64,000 nt of DNA, taken from contig NC_049995.1 of assembly GCF_000003815.2 (NCBI RefSeq), positions 14,226,262 through 14,290,261 on the forward strand, given 5' to 3'. Each line of letters starts with the position of its first letter. Positions within the stretch are counted from its first letter, which is position 1. The notes under the pieces are model-generated. The model worked only from the letters and a program-made list of their open reading frames with translations. It did not search any database and was not told the DNA's origin. The position numbers and the translations under genes were made by a program. Shown in pieces: positions 42,320-52,895 of the stretch. Source of the DNA: Branchiostoma floridae. Taxonomy: Eukaryota; Chordata; Leptocardii; Amphioxiformes; Branchiostomatidae.

Positions 42320-42962
42320 TTATCAATAACAGCTCAGTACGGCCCGTAGCATGGCCACCACGTTCTTGGCCCGTTTCTCGTCCATACTGGCCCGGGTAGC
42401 CACCAGCTACCTACGCTGACCTGAGGTAAAACAGAAGTCACGTTATCAATAACAGCTCAGTAGAGCCCGTAGCATGGCCACCACGTTCTTGGCCCGTTTC
42501 TCGTCCATACTGGCCCGGGTAGCCACCAGCTACCTACGCTGACCTGGGGTAAAACAGAAGTCATGTTAACAGCTCAGTACGGCCTGTAGCATGGCTACCA
42601 CATTCCTGGCCTGTTTCTTGTCCATGCTGGCCCGGGTAGCCACCAGCTACCTACGCTGACCTGTGGACATTAAAAGTCATGTCAGTGTGTGAGAATAAAT
42701 GTGATTGAATGTGTGTGTATGTGCGTGTGTGCGCAGCACGGCCTGTAGTATGGCCACCACAATTTCGGCCATTTCTCGTCCATACTGGCCCGGGTAGCCC
42801 TGAGGTGAAAGAGAAGTTAGGTTAGGTTAGGTTAGGTTAGGTTAGAACAGCAGTAAGTTAGCTACCCTACCTAGAATGCATAGGTGTGTAGTATGTATGG
42901 AGCTCCTCAGCATGTCCCGGGTAGCCAGCAGCCACCAGCGCTGACTTGATGAGGTAAAACAG
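42320..42962 (-). repeat. Tandem array of partial copies of the TDRD7 start exon
   Basis: ACGGCCCGTAGCATGGCCAC and variants recur at 42339, 42462, 42579 and 42738 (true exon 42216), with spacings 123, 123, 117 and 159 bp, and a last remnant at 42911-42962. Most copies keep the acceptor (CCCCAG or CTCAG before GTCAGCG), the ATG and the first 15-17 codons, then break off before the true donor. Confidence 0.9.
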
Positions 42963-43135
42963 TAATAATCTTAGGCCTGAATGGCTTTTACATGTATTAC
43001 GCGTGTGTGTGTATGTGTGGAATCTGTATGTATAATTATAGGGAATTGGAATACACTGTATCCACTAAATACAAGGACAAGAGTTCTGCATTGTTCTGAA
43101 TCACAAAGTCCTTGCAACAACACATGTAATGAATC

Positions 43136-43477
43136 CAGGGCTCTAGCCAGCATCCGTTTTTCCGTCAATTGACGAAAATTTGCTGCCTGTGACAGAAAAC
43201 TTTTATAACCAATCCGTCAACCTTGACGAAAAAAAATCCTTGGTGGAAGCTACAGGCGGCTTGGGTAACGCCGTCCACGGCCGTGAAAGCCACACGCTGT
43301 TTGTTTTACTATTGTTATGATTGTTGACAATGTGTGTCGGTGGCCTTTTGCATACAATAATCTCATTAAAATCTTGTTTTTCAAGGTCTCAGTTCAGTCT
43401 CTCTAACTCCTGGAATAGTGTTTTCCCGACAATGGGAATTGGCTGACAGAAAAAATTTTGAGCTGGCTAGAGCCCTG
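43136..43477. mobile_element. hAT MITE, 342 bp, with perfect 8-bp target duplication
   Basis: CAGGGCTCTAGCCAGC and GCTGGCTAGAGCCCTG are exact inverted ends, flanked on both sides by AATGAATC (43128-43135, 43478-43485). CAGGG ends with an 8-bp duplication are the hallmark of the hAT superfamily. No transposase is present. Confidence 0.92.
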
Positions 43478-43485
43478 AATGAATC

Positions 43486-44881
43486 CCTTCAAGAATTTTG
43501 ATTCTGCAATAATGTAGGAAGTAAGGTCCAAATGCACATGGCCAGGCTATCCTGCATTAGTTGGAGGTCACTTTGAGTAAACAAGCTTCAACTGGGTGGA
43601 TGTCAGACTAGTTCAAAGATCATGACACTGGCAGGTTTATCAAAGTAGGTCAAGCTTTCCACGTCCCTTGCAGTTGCATATGAAGATGCACCCTAGGTTC
43701 CCAATTTATGCATATCCCAAGCTGTGACCGAGTGTTAGTCTCTTCATATGTAAATCTCTTCCATATTGTGAACTCAATTGTTGCTTAACTTTACGGGCTT
43801 CTAGCAGATATTGGGTACTTGCACTTGCAGTTTGAATTTGACAAATATCGTTGTATCTGTTAGATTTTGATGACATTTTTATGGACTAACAAACAAGTGT
43901 GCTTTTGATCTTGACATACAGTGTATCTTTTATATTCAACCTCCTTGCTTTTACGGACTCAAGGGCGTAAGAGGTTTGTATTTTAAGACTAAATCCAACG
44001 CCCAAATGACCAAATGCTGGAATGAGACCTTGATTCTGTTTGGTGAATCAACCCAAGCCAAGCTGTTTCAACAATTTTATAACTGCCACAATCTGCCATT
44101 AAGAAGGAAGCTGACAAACTGTTGTAAATATTGGCTAGCTGCTAATTTGTTCTAAGAAATATAGAACCGTACTTATATTCAATCCCGTGATACCAAAGCA
44201 AAGTTTTCAACGTTTTTCTTTAAAAATCAAACTGAAATCACCAGTCAAACCTGATTAAAATCACATCATCCCAGCTCACACATGTGTGAAGATTACCACT
44301 AAAGACTTCCCACTGAGTTCATTGTGTTTACTGGGGGACAGTCCATTGTTGTGCAAATCATGACAACAAAACACAACTTTGCTCAACAACAGTGATTTCA
44401 ACAATTTACATCATAATATTGTGGTTATATCATCATGAATAGAAAAGAAAATTTAAAGGCATGATCTAGTCAGCTAAATAAGCAAACAATTCTAATAAAA
44501 ACAACATACAGTTTTGTCCCAACTTGACGTTTGACTTGTGCTTACTACAGTGGCCATGAGTTTACAAAAACACGTGTTCTTATCAAGAAAATAACATAAG
44601 CCAATACTTCGAAAGAGTGGTGGTAAATTTGTCTAATTGCTATGAGAATGTAAGAGACAATAACGCCTAAAACACGTGAAATTTTTTTCTTTTTTTGACG
44701 ACTTTTCATTTTATCACGGCCGTTCACGGATCAACAACGGTTTGTCCCATACCCCCGTCCTTGCCTTCAAAATTCCACAACAAGAAACAGATGTCAAGTC
44801 GTCCTGAAACACGAGAATTTTGTCCCCTTCTACAAACTGACAGCAGATTGACAAAGTACCATAACCTTTCCTTGAACTTAC
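43486..44881. other. Probable TDRD7 5' intron
   Basis: AT-rich, no recognisable gene or repeat family. It lies between the start exon and the putative non-coding first exon. Confidence 0.45.
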
Positions 44882-45055
44882 CGGGACGGAAGAATTAGAA
44901 AACGCCGCTGTTTTCCTCTCGTAGAATGCAGTCTGTGGTCCAAAGATGGAGTGAGTTTTGACACTTGACTCAAGTTCGTCTGTCTCGTCTTTAGGCAAAA
45001 CTACGCAGCGAATCCTGCTGTCCTTAGGTTCCCTACCTCCTCACAATGTCCTTGA
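44882..45055 (-). promoter_or_regulatory. Putative untranslated first exon and promoter of TDRD7
   Basis: Minus-strand CCGTCCCG|GTAAGT (44882/44881) is a strong donor suitable for the acceptor at 42298. An ATG at 44998 opens a 39-codon frame that, after splicing, would run out of frame past the TDRD7 start, so if the exon is used this is an overlapping upstream frame. The CLCC1-like gene starts about 0.4 kb away on the other strand, implying a shared (bidirectional) promoter. Exon 5' end unknown. Confidence 0.45.
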
Positions 45056-45471
45056 TAGATACCTGTAATAATTACTGAGGAAAATGCTCCAGAAAAGCGA
45101 GAATTTTCAGGTAAAATTCGGACCTGTCAGACGGCCATGCTTCTCTTCACACATCTGGTCCCGAAGGAGAGTCATTTACAGATGGCGCGAAACCACTGCG
45201 CAGCGCTTCTGCGCAGGCAGTCAACAGGCAATCTCCAAGCAGATGTGTGGTTCAGCTTGTGTCACTAATAATTTTCAGACATTTTAACCTCATTTTTCTC
45301 TAATATCGTTCGTAACTTACTTTACGTATCATTTCTTGTAGTTTTGTAAGGCAAATATTTGTTCCACCAGAAAGAAGAACAAAATGTTTTTAAAATGCTC
45401 GAAAACAAGTTCTACCTTACGTCTGCTTGAATATTACCCGGCATGCCTTCCGAGTATTTTCATTTTTCAAA

Positions 45472-48400
45472 ATGGCGGCGGGAAGGAAAAATTTGAAGAC
45501 GGCGCAGAAAGTCGGCCTGTTCAGTTCTCGGGGGTTGTGTCAGTGCTGTGCGGTCGTTCCGGCCCTCGTACTAGCAGGTGGTGGTTTGGTTAACTCAATG
45601 ATTTTAGCTGGAGTGTTTTGGCAATGCTTGAAGTGAGAGGGCTTAGAACAGTGTGACGCTTATTGGGTGGGAGGGGGGCAGTGCAGTGTTATTATAACGT
45701 TTTGTTCTTCTTCCTCTTGTTTGATATTACTAGCTATATATTAAAGTGTGACAGGTTGGTCCATATAAATTACCAACCAACTAATCGGTGCATTAATCTT
45801 AATGATGGCTATGCCAACGGAACAGCACATTTACATATATATATATTTTCTAAATCTATAATTTCGAACAAGGTAATTCTCACCTTAGAAATTCGACCAG
45901 CACAAGAGAACACCTCTATACAAGGACCTTCTGGTCAATATGATCACCTCTTGGTGCTTTATAGTTAATTTTCCCATTGACACAAGAACCCTGTCTATAG
46001 TGACCACCTGTCTACATTGACAAAATTTTATCAGTCCCATTGTTTGGCTGTGTCCCTGTACACATTAAAAGTCATTATGGTGGAAGAGTGGTCTTCTTGG
46101 GCATGTTTGACTGTATTATTTCTTACATTCATCATCATCATCTTTGCCGCATGTCAATTTCTTACATTATGCCTATGGTGTAACTTACAAACCCCTTTTA
46201 TGTGTTCTCTTTTTCTGCAGCAATCTTTGGCATCACCAGAATAGCAGCCCTGACATCACCAAACAAAGTCACCGCACAAGAAACGCTGCTCTCCATCCTA
46301 ACACTAGACTTCCTCACCTTACTGCCAGACAGAAGAGAACTCTGGAACTCACTCTGCCAACAAGCAACAAAACAGCTACAGTCTTTCTCAGAGAGCGAAA
46401 ACGTTCAGATTTGTATTGTTGGTTATGTGTCAGCCGTGTTCATAATATTAACCATGAGTCTGATCAAAAAGCTACAAGTGTTCGTTACTAAAAGGAAGCC
46501 AAAGAGGGGAAGACCAAAAAAGAACCCAGAGGTGGGCACAGAGACTCAACTTTTCAGATATTGATTTAGATTTATTTACCGGAACCCCAAGACACATTGA
46601 GCTGTACAACTACAAATGATGCATAAAAGTAGCAGACGTATACATGTACATATATAATCTATCGTGAATCTACCATGCCTCTGAAACTCTAGAGTTTTGG
46701 GTTCGCCTCATGGCTGTTGTCTCTCACTTAAAGTGTAGGCTACCTAAAAGGGTAGCAGTCCTTTCAAGAGAATGGGAACTCAAACTGTGGTCCTTTTCAT
46801 TGCACTTATGTATAGAAAATAGATGGGAGAATTTCTCTGGTACAATGAACCTGTAGATTCTGTACGTTCCTTCTGTCCTCTTTGTCATGGCTAGTTGAAG
46901 ATGACCTTGCCATTTGTTGCTAAGACCAGATAAAGATCACTTTCGCTTTTTTTCTTCCCTTTCACTTCTAGGTTGAGACTTTCCATGTCCAGAGCTGGTA
47001 CAGAACAGCAGCAGTGTCCCTACTGGTGTTGTCTGTCTTCAGCCTGGGCTGGGAGTGGGTCCGCATGTACCAGATAGAAGCAGCCAAAAAGGCAGCTACT
47101 GTGCATGTGGTAAGTAGTACAGTAGTACTGTAGTACTGTAGTAGTAGTACATGTACTTTGTACCATGTAAGTACAGAACAGCAGCGATATCCCTACTGGT
47201 GCTGTCAGTCTTCAGCCTGGGGTGGGAGTGGGTCCGCATGTACCAGATAGAAGCAGCCAAAAAGGCAGCTACTGTGCATGTTGTAAGTAGTACTTACAAG
47301 ATACAATGTACCTGCATGTGGTACAAGCATGATCTTTGTCCATGTACTACTATTAGTATTAGGGATGTGTATGTTGGTTCAGATACAGCATACAGATGCA
47401 GATGCTTTCAAAGGTAGTACATGAACTCTCTCTGCCATTTCCAACGTTTTGGTATTGTGAGCTTTGTAAAAGTTATGAAATTACCGAAGAAGGCAGCCAC
47501 CTGTTATACAGAGACTCATTGAATGTTTTGAAACATCATACACAAAAATTTTGATGTCGTTGGAATGCCAGTCTTAACACACATGCCTTAAAAAATCTTG
47601 AAACACATTTTTTTAACTGCTGGCAAGTCATAATAAGAAAAGCCATGCATGCGAATATAGACAAGATGCTTATCCATATTACAATATGTACTTAGAGTTA
47701 GACTAGTCTGAACATGTATTTGTTTTTTATTGACAGGGTTTTCCAGCGGAGTGTAGCACGGACAGTATCGGCACCTGGACCTCCATCAAGTCGTGGATGA
47801 GGTGGCACCTGTCCTGGTCACGTAACCCCTGCGAGCAGTACCATCAGGCCTTGCTGGTCGACCCCTTCTGGGAGGTCAACCCTCTCATGGTAGGTTACAC
47901 ATGTAGAACCATCTTATTTTAAGGCATACAGTTATGGGGTTCTCACAAGGATTTTTCACAGCATATAGGGGGTTCGTGCCTTGGATGGCAAAGCAGTTTC
48001 CAGAAAAAAGAAGGATAATGGTTAATTCCAGAAGAATAACCAAATTTCAATGAAATTTCAGGGAAAGTATTATTGTTTGTTTTTATTTCATGGTTAAGAA
48101 CTTGAGATTATCACAGCTTGCCTGTTTGCATGTGTCATGAATTTGTGGTGAAATAGTGACCACAAAAAACTGTAAACTTGAAACTAATGCAAATGTATAC
48201 TGAATTTTGTTAACCATTGAACTGAAGGTCATTTTATTGTGTGATATAAAAAATGTACGTTTATTTAACTTTAAACCTAGTATTGGTTCCATTGAAAAGG
48301 CCTAAGTGTTTCCAAGAGTTTCCATGTGGTAAGCAAGCTGTCACATGTTCCAGGTGCTGACAGCTACAGTGACCAGGTGCATCGTCCGACCCGTCGAGCT

Positions 48401-48872
48401 GATCAGCGCCGGCGCAGGGAGCAGCCTCCGCCTCCTCTTCCAGGAGATCCCGTCGCCGTGGCAACCCGTTGTCATGGCAACGGTCGTCCTGGCACTGGTC
48501 CTGACCCTGACCATGACCTGTAGATACAGGATTCGCTTTCCTCTTTTCTTTTCTCTTGAGCCGTCTACGAACAAATCTGAAGCCGCACACCCTCTTACAT
48601 CTACCCCCGCTATCATACCTCCTACATGTGCCAATAGTACAAATGCTATAGAGGATACAAAAGATTGTATCATTGTAGAAGCGAACCAAAATGGCCGGGA
48701 CGTTAAAGATGGACATTACAATCGTCAGTTTAAGCTGTTAAGGAAGTTTTCCACACCGAGTAAGAAAAGTGAAAATGGAGAAAATAGGCCCTATGCACAC
48801 TTGCAGGGGTCGCCTAGCAGAAATGGTGGTTACAGTCATGATGGTGTGAAGTCATTAGCTGCTACAATGTGA
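45472..48872 (+). CDS. CLCC1: CLCC1-like ER chloride channel, five exons, about 408 aa
   Basis: CLCC1 is an ER-membrane anion channel. Exons: 45472-45577, 46221-46531, 46972-47109, 47737-47889, 48354-48872, all with AG/GT borders and continuous phase. N-terminal MAAGRKNLKTAQK leads to a hydrophobic segment. A long second exon has another (ICIVGYVSAVFIILTMSLI) and a basic KRKPKRGRPKK stretch. Then comes the family core: FSLGWEWVRMYQIEAAKKAA, a Trp-rich SWMRWHLSWSRNPCEQYHQ, ALLVDPFWEVNPLM, VRPVELISAGAGSSLRLLFQ, EIPSPWQP and a final membrane segment. Human CLCC1 has the same order (FSLGWNWMYLYKLAFAQ, PCQKYYELLLVNPIW). The lumenal N-terminus is much shorter than in mammals. The start codon lies in AAAATGGCGGC, a TISU/YY1-like context. 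The tail is Ser/Asn-rich. Confidence 0.82.
45578..46220. other. CLCC1-like intron 1
   Basis: Nothing recognised; ends in CTTTTTCTGCAG, a good polypyrimidine/acceptor. Confidence 0.6.
47170..47289 (+). repeat. Partial tandem copy of CLCC1-like exon 3
   Basis: GTACAGAACAGCAGC... to GCATGTTGTAAGTAGTA repeats 46998-47116 with about ten changes, 172 bp downstream. It keeps the donor but lacks the first 26 bp of the exon and its acceptor. Confidence 0.88.
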
Positions 48873-50635
48873 GAAGGAAAAGGCAACTTGTGATTTTCGT
48901 ATATTCGATTTTCGAAATAAGTATTTTGTTTAATTGTTAAATGTGTAGATGGTTTGTCTTAATGTTTTTATGACATTTGAGTGTAAACCTGTCTTTGTGT
49001 CCCTATAAGGATTTCATTGTGTCTAAAGTCCATGTCTTTTTGTTTATTAAATGACTTGTTATGTCTACTTTCATAATGACCCACAACTTCAAGATGTTCA
49101 TGTTGAATTTTTCATAACACAATGTTGGAAGTATGTACATGTGTTATTTTTCAGTAATAGCGATTTTTACAGGTCTTATGATAACTGCAAGCAATAGACC
49201 TATGGTGTCCAAAAATGGTGGTTACAATTATGAAGTGAAGTCATTAGTTGCTACAATGTGAGGATAAGATGACTGTTGTTTTTAGGCCCTGTTGTGTTCA
49301 TTGCTAAATGGTGTACCTAAATTTCTCTCAGTCTGAATTGTTTGATGTCTTCTAGTAAATGTTGTATCAAACATGTCACCACTCGCTTAGTCCAAGGTAG
49401 TTAGTTATGTAAGTGTTTTGTTATCCATATCATAATAACATGTCCCAACCCAGTTTTCCACCTTGTTGTAAGCTCTGCAACTGGTTATGAATCAATCATA
49501 TTTTACAACTCTGTACAAACTGTTTTAACACTGTGTTTTTTCTTATTTGGCTTTTTTCGTTAAGGGCGCTTCATTTTTTTTCACATTTGTATATTTGTGA
49601 CAACAATTGTCAGTAAGATGTATTCTCCTACAGGACATTTTTTTAGTTTTCCCCCCACTTCATTTCAATGTTAAAATTCCGGGAATAAAAGAATATGATT
49701 GGTAATATCTGTATGTTATGATTGTGATGTATCATTTTAGAAGCAGAATCGTTTAACGTTCCATCCGGAATATAAACGTTTTTGACTTTCAACAGACCAT
49801 ATCTGTATCAGACCAAGGACGTTACATGATCAGACATGGCAATCAGATAGCAGACTACAGGCCCTTGATGGAAAGCGCCCTCTAGCCGATCATACACAAA
49901 CTGCAGTGTAGAAAGACAGACAGACTCGCCAGAAATGATACTTAACGTTATGGGAGGTAATAACTTACTGACCATACAGAAATAAAGTTGACTGTTTACA
50001 TTACATGGGAAACGGTTCACCTCTACGCTCGACATTGAGGACAAGCCATATGGATGAATGGGGGCTTTGAATTTGTGTAGACGGGCTAGGTTTCGGTGGG
50101 CGGGGCCAAAAGAGGAACTCCGTCTCTTTTCAGCAACGCTTGTTTGCTAAAAGGAGAATGAAATGTCAATATACAGACCATGTATTGAACCCTACCAGGG
50201 TAAATAATGTTTGTGTTGGCATCGGTTCATTTACATGTACAGGAGGACCAGGTAGCCTTGAAACTACGTCGCGCGATCGCATGGAAACTTACACATTACT
50301 AGCTCTTCCGTCCACGAATCGGTTGTTTTATCATTTTATGTTTGTCCAACCTAGAATCAAAGATATTGTGAATATATCGTATTGAGCTTAAAAGGCTCTC
50401 ATATGTATAGCAATTTTGGTCGTACCCCTGACGACATTGGCGTTGGATGAACCCAAACAAGCAAGGGTCGTTTCTGAGGGGGGAATCCCAGACGTCATTA
50501 TAGTTACCTGTACAGTAGTGACGTGGGTAATTATAAATGTCATTTGCAGCGACTTTATAAAGAAAGAGTCAAATATCGGTGTGTGTCAAGAGTTCAAGAC
50601 GATCTTGTATTTGAGATCCCCTTTATGCTAGAATC
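48873..50635. other. Intergenic between CLCC1-like paralogues, with a 3'-end copy
   Basis: At 49203-49262 AAAAATGGTGGTTACAATTA through GTCATTAGTTGCTACAATGT and a stop repeats the last codons of the preceding gene (48812-48872). AATAAA occurs at 49683. GTGGGCGGGGCCAAA at 50095-50109 is an Sp1-type GC box and may mark the promoter of the next gene. No other gene is seen. Confidence 0.6.
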
Positions 50636-52895
50636 ATGCCGGGAAGGTTGTGCTGTAATATAATGGTCTTTGCTGGTCTGTTTGTTGCGACCTGTGTTGT
50701 GTGGGAGGGGAGACGTTTGTACCAGAAGGAGGTTGCCAAGAAGACAGCCGTGTTTGCTCAGGTGAGTTGAATCTTCTATTTACTAAGTTTCCCGTATGTA
50801 ACACGGTCTTTCTCTACCTTCCAAGGTTTAGGTTCCAAAATAAAAGGGCTCTGTTGGGCAGTTCATGGGCTTTTTTGTGCACTTTCGGGCGTGACCCCTA
50901 CGTGGCCTCTTGGGACACCATGCGGGTCCCCCCTCCCCAATCCGGATGGGCACCTGTGCAATTAGGACTTAAGCCTTATAAAGCTTGTCGGGCAGGGAAG
51001 CCTTGAACTTTTTTGTGTTACCGTATTTTCAAGTACGCTCCCCTGATTTGGGGCAAGTTCCTGACAAACTGAAAACGTAGAACGAAAAACAGAAAATGAA
51101 AATGAAACTGGTAGTGGCGGAGACAATATCCAGACCGGATACACTATGCGTGTAAAAAAAACGGTAGTCTTATTTTGCAAACTAAGCCAGTATCTGGTAA
51201 TTAATGACTATTCAATTGTCGATGTTTCATTAGGGTTTCCACGCGGAGTGCAGTGGCGACAGCAGCAGTGTGTGGACGTCCATCAAGTCCTGGATGCGCT
51301 GGCAAATGTCCTGGTCGGACCCATGTAAGGAATACTATGATGCCTTGATGGTCGACGCCGGCTCGGAGGTCAACCCTCTAATGGTAGGTTACAACTTCAT
51401 CTTATCTTCCTGAAAAAGGAAGACATCGGTTGTAAATTACAAACAGGGGTTAAAATTTGGAAAAAGTAGCACCACCATCTCAACACCATAGCCTAAATAT
51501 CGTCATCATCATCTGTTCTCCTCATTAGACGATGCAGCCAGCAAAATTTCTCTCCAGAACCGCCTGTCCGTTAATTCAATGATAAGAGTAGCTCTTGTCC
51601 TTCTAAATATAATCTCCAAGCAGATCCTACGGTAGCATAAGATAATATGGAAAGCTGGCAGAGGAGTGAAGCCGGCTTAGGAGTGTGTATGCCCTGGTGC
51701 CCGTCTCCCTTTGGTAAGCTATACTCCTTGGCCAGCTTTGATGCTACGAGGGGCGTGCAATTAGTAATGGTCCTGACCCATTTCCCATAGCAGGAGATTA
51801 ATGAAACTTGGCACAGTTATTAGTCTTTCTCTTCATAGGAATCACCCAGAGTTATGCATTTCTCCCATCGTTTGATGCAGCTCTGGACACCGATTTTGTA
51901 GGACACCCCAGGTTGGTCCTCCAACTGATGCCTCATCAATGGCACAAGAGGGACGACCAGGTCTGGGAGCTGTTTCCACAGACTTCCAGCCACGTTTGAA
52001 TTCAGGATGCCAGCGTTTTACAAGGTCATATGATGGGGCATCATCACCATAAGTTTCATTTATTTCATCAAAAGTCTTCTTTGGTGTGCGTCCTTTCAAA
52101 TACAAAAACCGGATCACTGCGCGACACTCAACTGGTTCCATTTCACACCTGGTCCATTTCGCACCTGACTAAGTTCAAACACCAGTAAATCAGAAACCAC
52201 AATTAGTTCAGAGCTGTCTTTTGCAACATAACCCATAGAGATATGAATAATTACACATACAAAATTTCATTTAGATCAGACAACTGGAAGTGGGTCAGGA
52301 CCATTACTTATTGCACGCCCCTCGTATCTTATAGCACCGTAGGATGTCTATATGAAAATCTATTTGTTGATATAGTTGAATGATATGTTTAGAAAATGCA
52401 ATTTATGATCAGCTATACCTTTTACAATCATCTTCCAGGCAGTGACATCTATAGTGGCCAGGTCCATCGGCTCAATATTCGAGGAACTCAGCGCCAGTAT
52501 GGGGAAGAGCCTCCGCCTTTTCTTTCAGCAGATCCCGGCTCAATGGCAACTTGTATTCGTGATACGCCGTAGTATTTTGCTTATCCATAGCCCTTATAAT
52601 GGCCCTTATTATGGTTTGGGTTGGTTTGTTTGGTTTTCCATCACGTCAGAAAGTGGTTGAACGCACCCACGCTGCTGTAAAGGGTCGGAAAGCAGGAAAG
52701 ACACAGCGAAGTGCACTTGATAAGAACATTGATGATGGACACAACTATAAGATTTACACACCAAAGATGCTTGCAATTGAAGACAAAGATCCTACTGCAT
52801 ATTTGCAGGATTCGTCTGACAGGGCTGGTGTTGTATCCGTATCTCAAATGGTTAAGAGGTATAACCGCCTTTCGAGTAGTGAATCAAACAACTAA
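50636..52895 (+). CDS. Shorter CLCC1-like paralogue, one-base frame break in last exon
   Basis: Exons 50636-50761 (MPGRLCCNIMVFAGLFVATC then VVWEGRRLYQKEVAKKTAVF), 51234-51383 (GFHAECSGDSSSVWTSIKSW then ALMVDAGSEVNPLM) and from 52439 (AVTSIVARSIGSIFEELSAS). They align exon for exon with exons 3-5 of the gene at 45472, with identical intron positions. No counterpart of exons 1-2 was found, so the first ATG is tentative. In the last exon the frame continues into IRRSILLIHSPYNG and stops. Dropping one base near 52565 gives AVVFCLSIALIMALIMVWVG, a membrane segment like the paralogue's, then an open tail to 52895. Either an assembly error or a decaying copy. VDAGSEV replaces the conserved VDPFWEV. 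A mariner relic lies in the second intron. Confidence 0.72.
51611..52350. mobile_element. Family C-type hairpin element carrying a nested mariner
   Basis: Outer arms TCCTACGGTAGCATAAGATA (51623 on) and TATCTTATAGCACCGTAGGA (52325 on) are inverted. The left edge AATCTCCAAGCAGATCC is the family-C end. The mariner at 51747-52324 splits its right part. Confidence 0.75.
51747..52324 (-). mobile_element. Mariner relic, 578 bp, internally deleted
   Basis: Ends CGAGGGGCGTGCAATTAGTA and TACTTATTGCACGCCCCTCG are near-perfect inverted repeats (about 38 bp), and TA borders both sides (51745-51746, 52325-52326), as for Tc1/mariner. Minus-strand frame 52141-51842 starts MEPVECRAVIRFLYLKGRTP and contains YGDDAPSYDLVKRWHPEFKR and APRPGRPS, the helix-turn-helix region of mariner transposases. 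It then jumps to RCPELHQTMGEMHNSG, resembling the extreme C-terminus, so the catalytic DDD region has been deleted and the copy cannot move by itself. Confidence 0.9.

Noticed and set aside
44714-44998. 94-codon minus-strand frame beginning MPKDETDELE
   Set aside because: Contains a strong splice donor at codon 39, no recognisable domain; better explained as TDRD7 5' leader with an upstream frame.
50140-50385. 81-codon frame as a possible first exon of the second CLCC1-like gene
   Set aside because: No similarity to exons 1-2 of the intact paralogue and no suitable donor seen.
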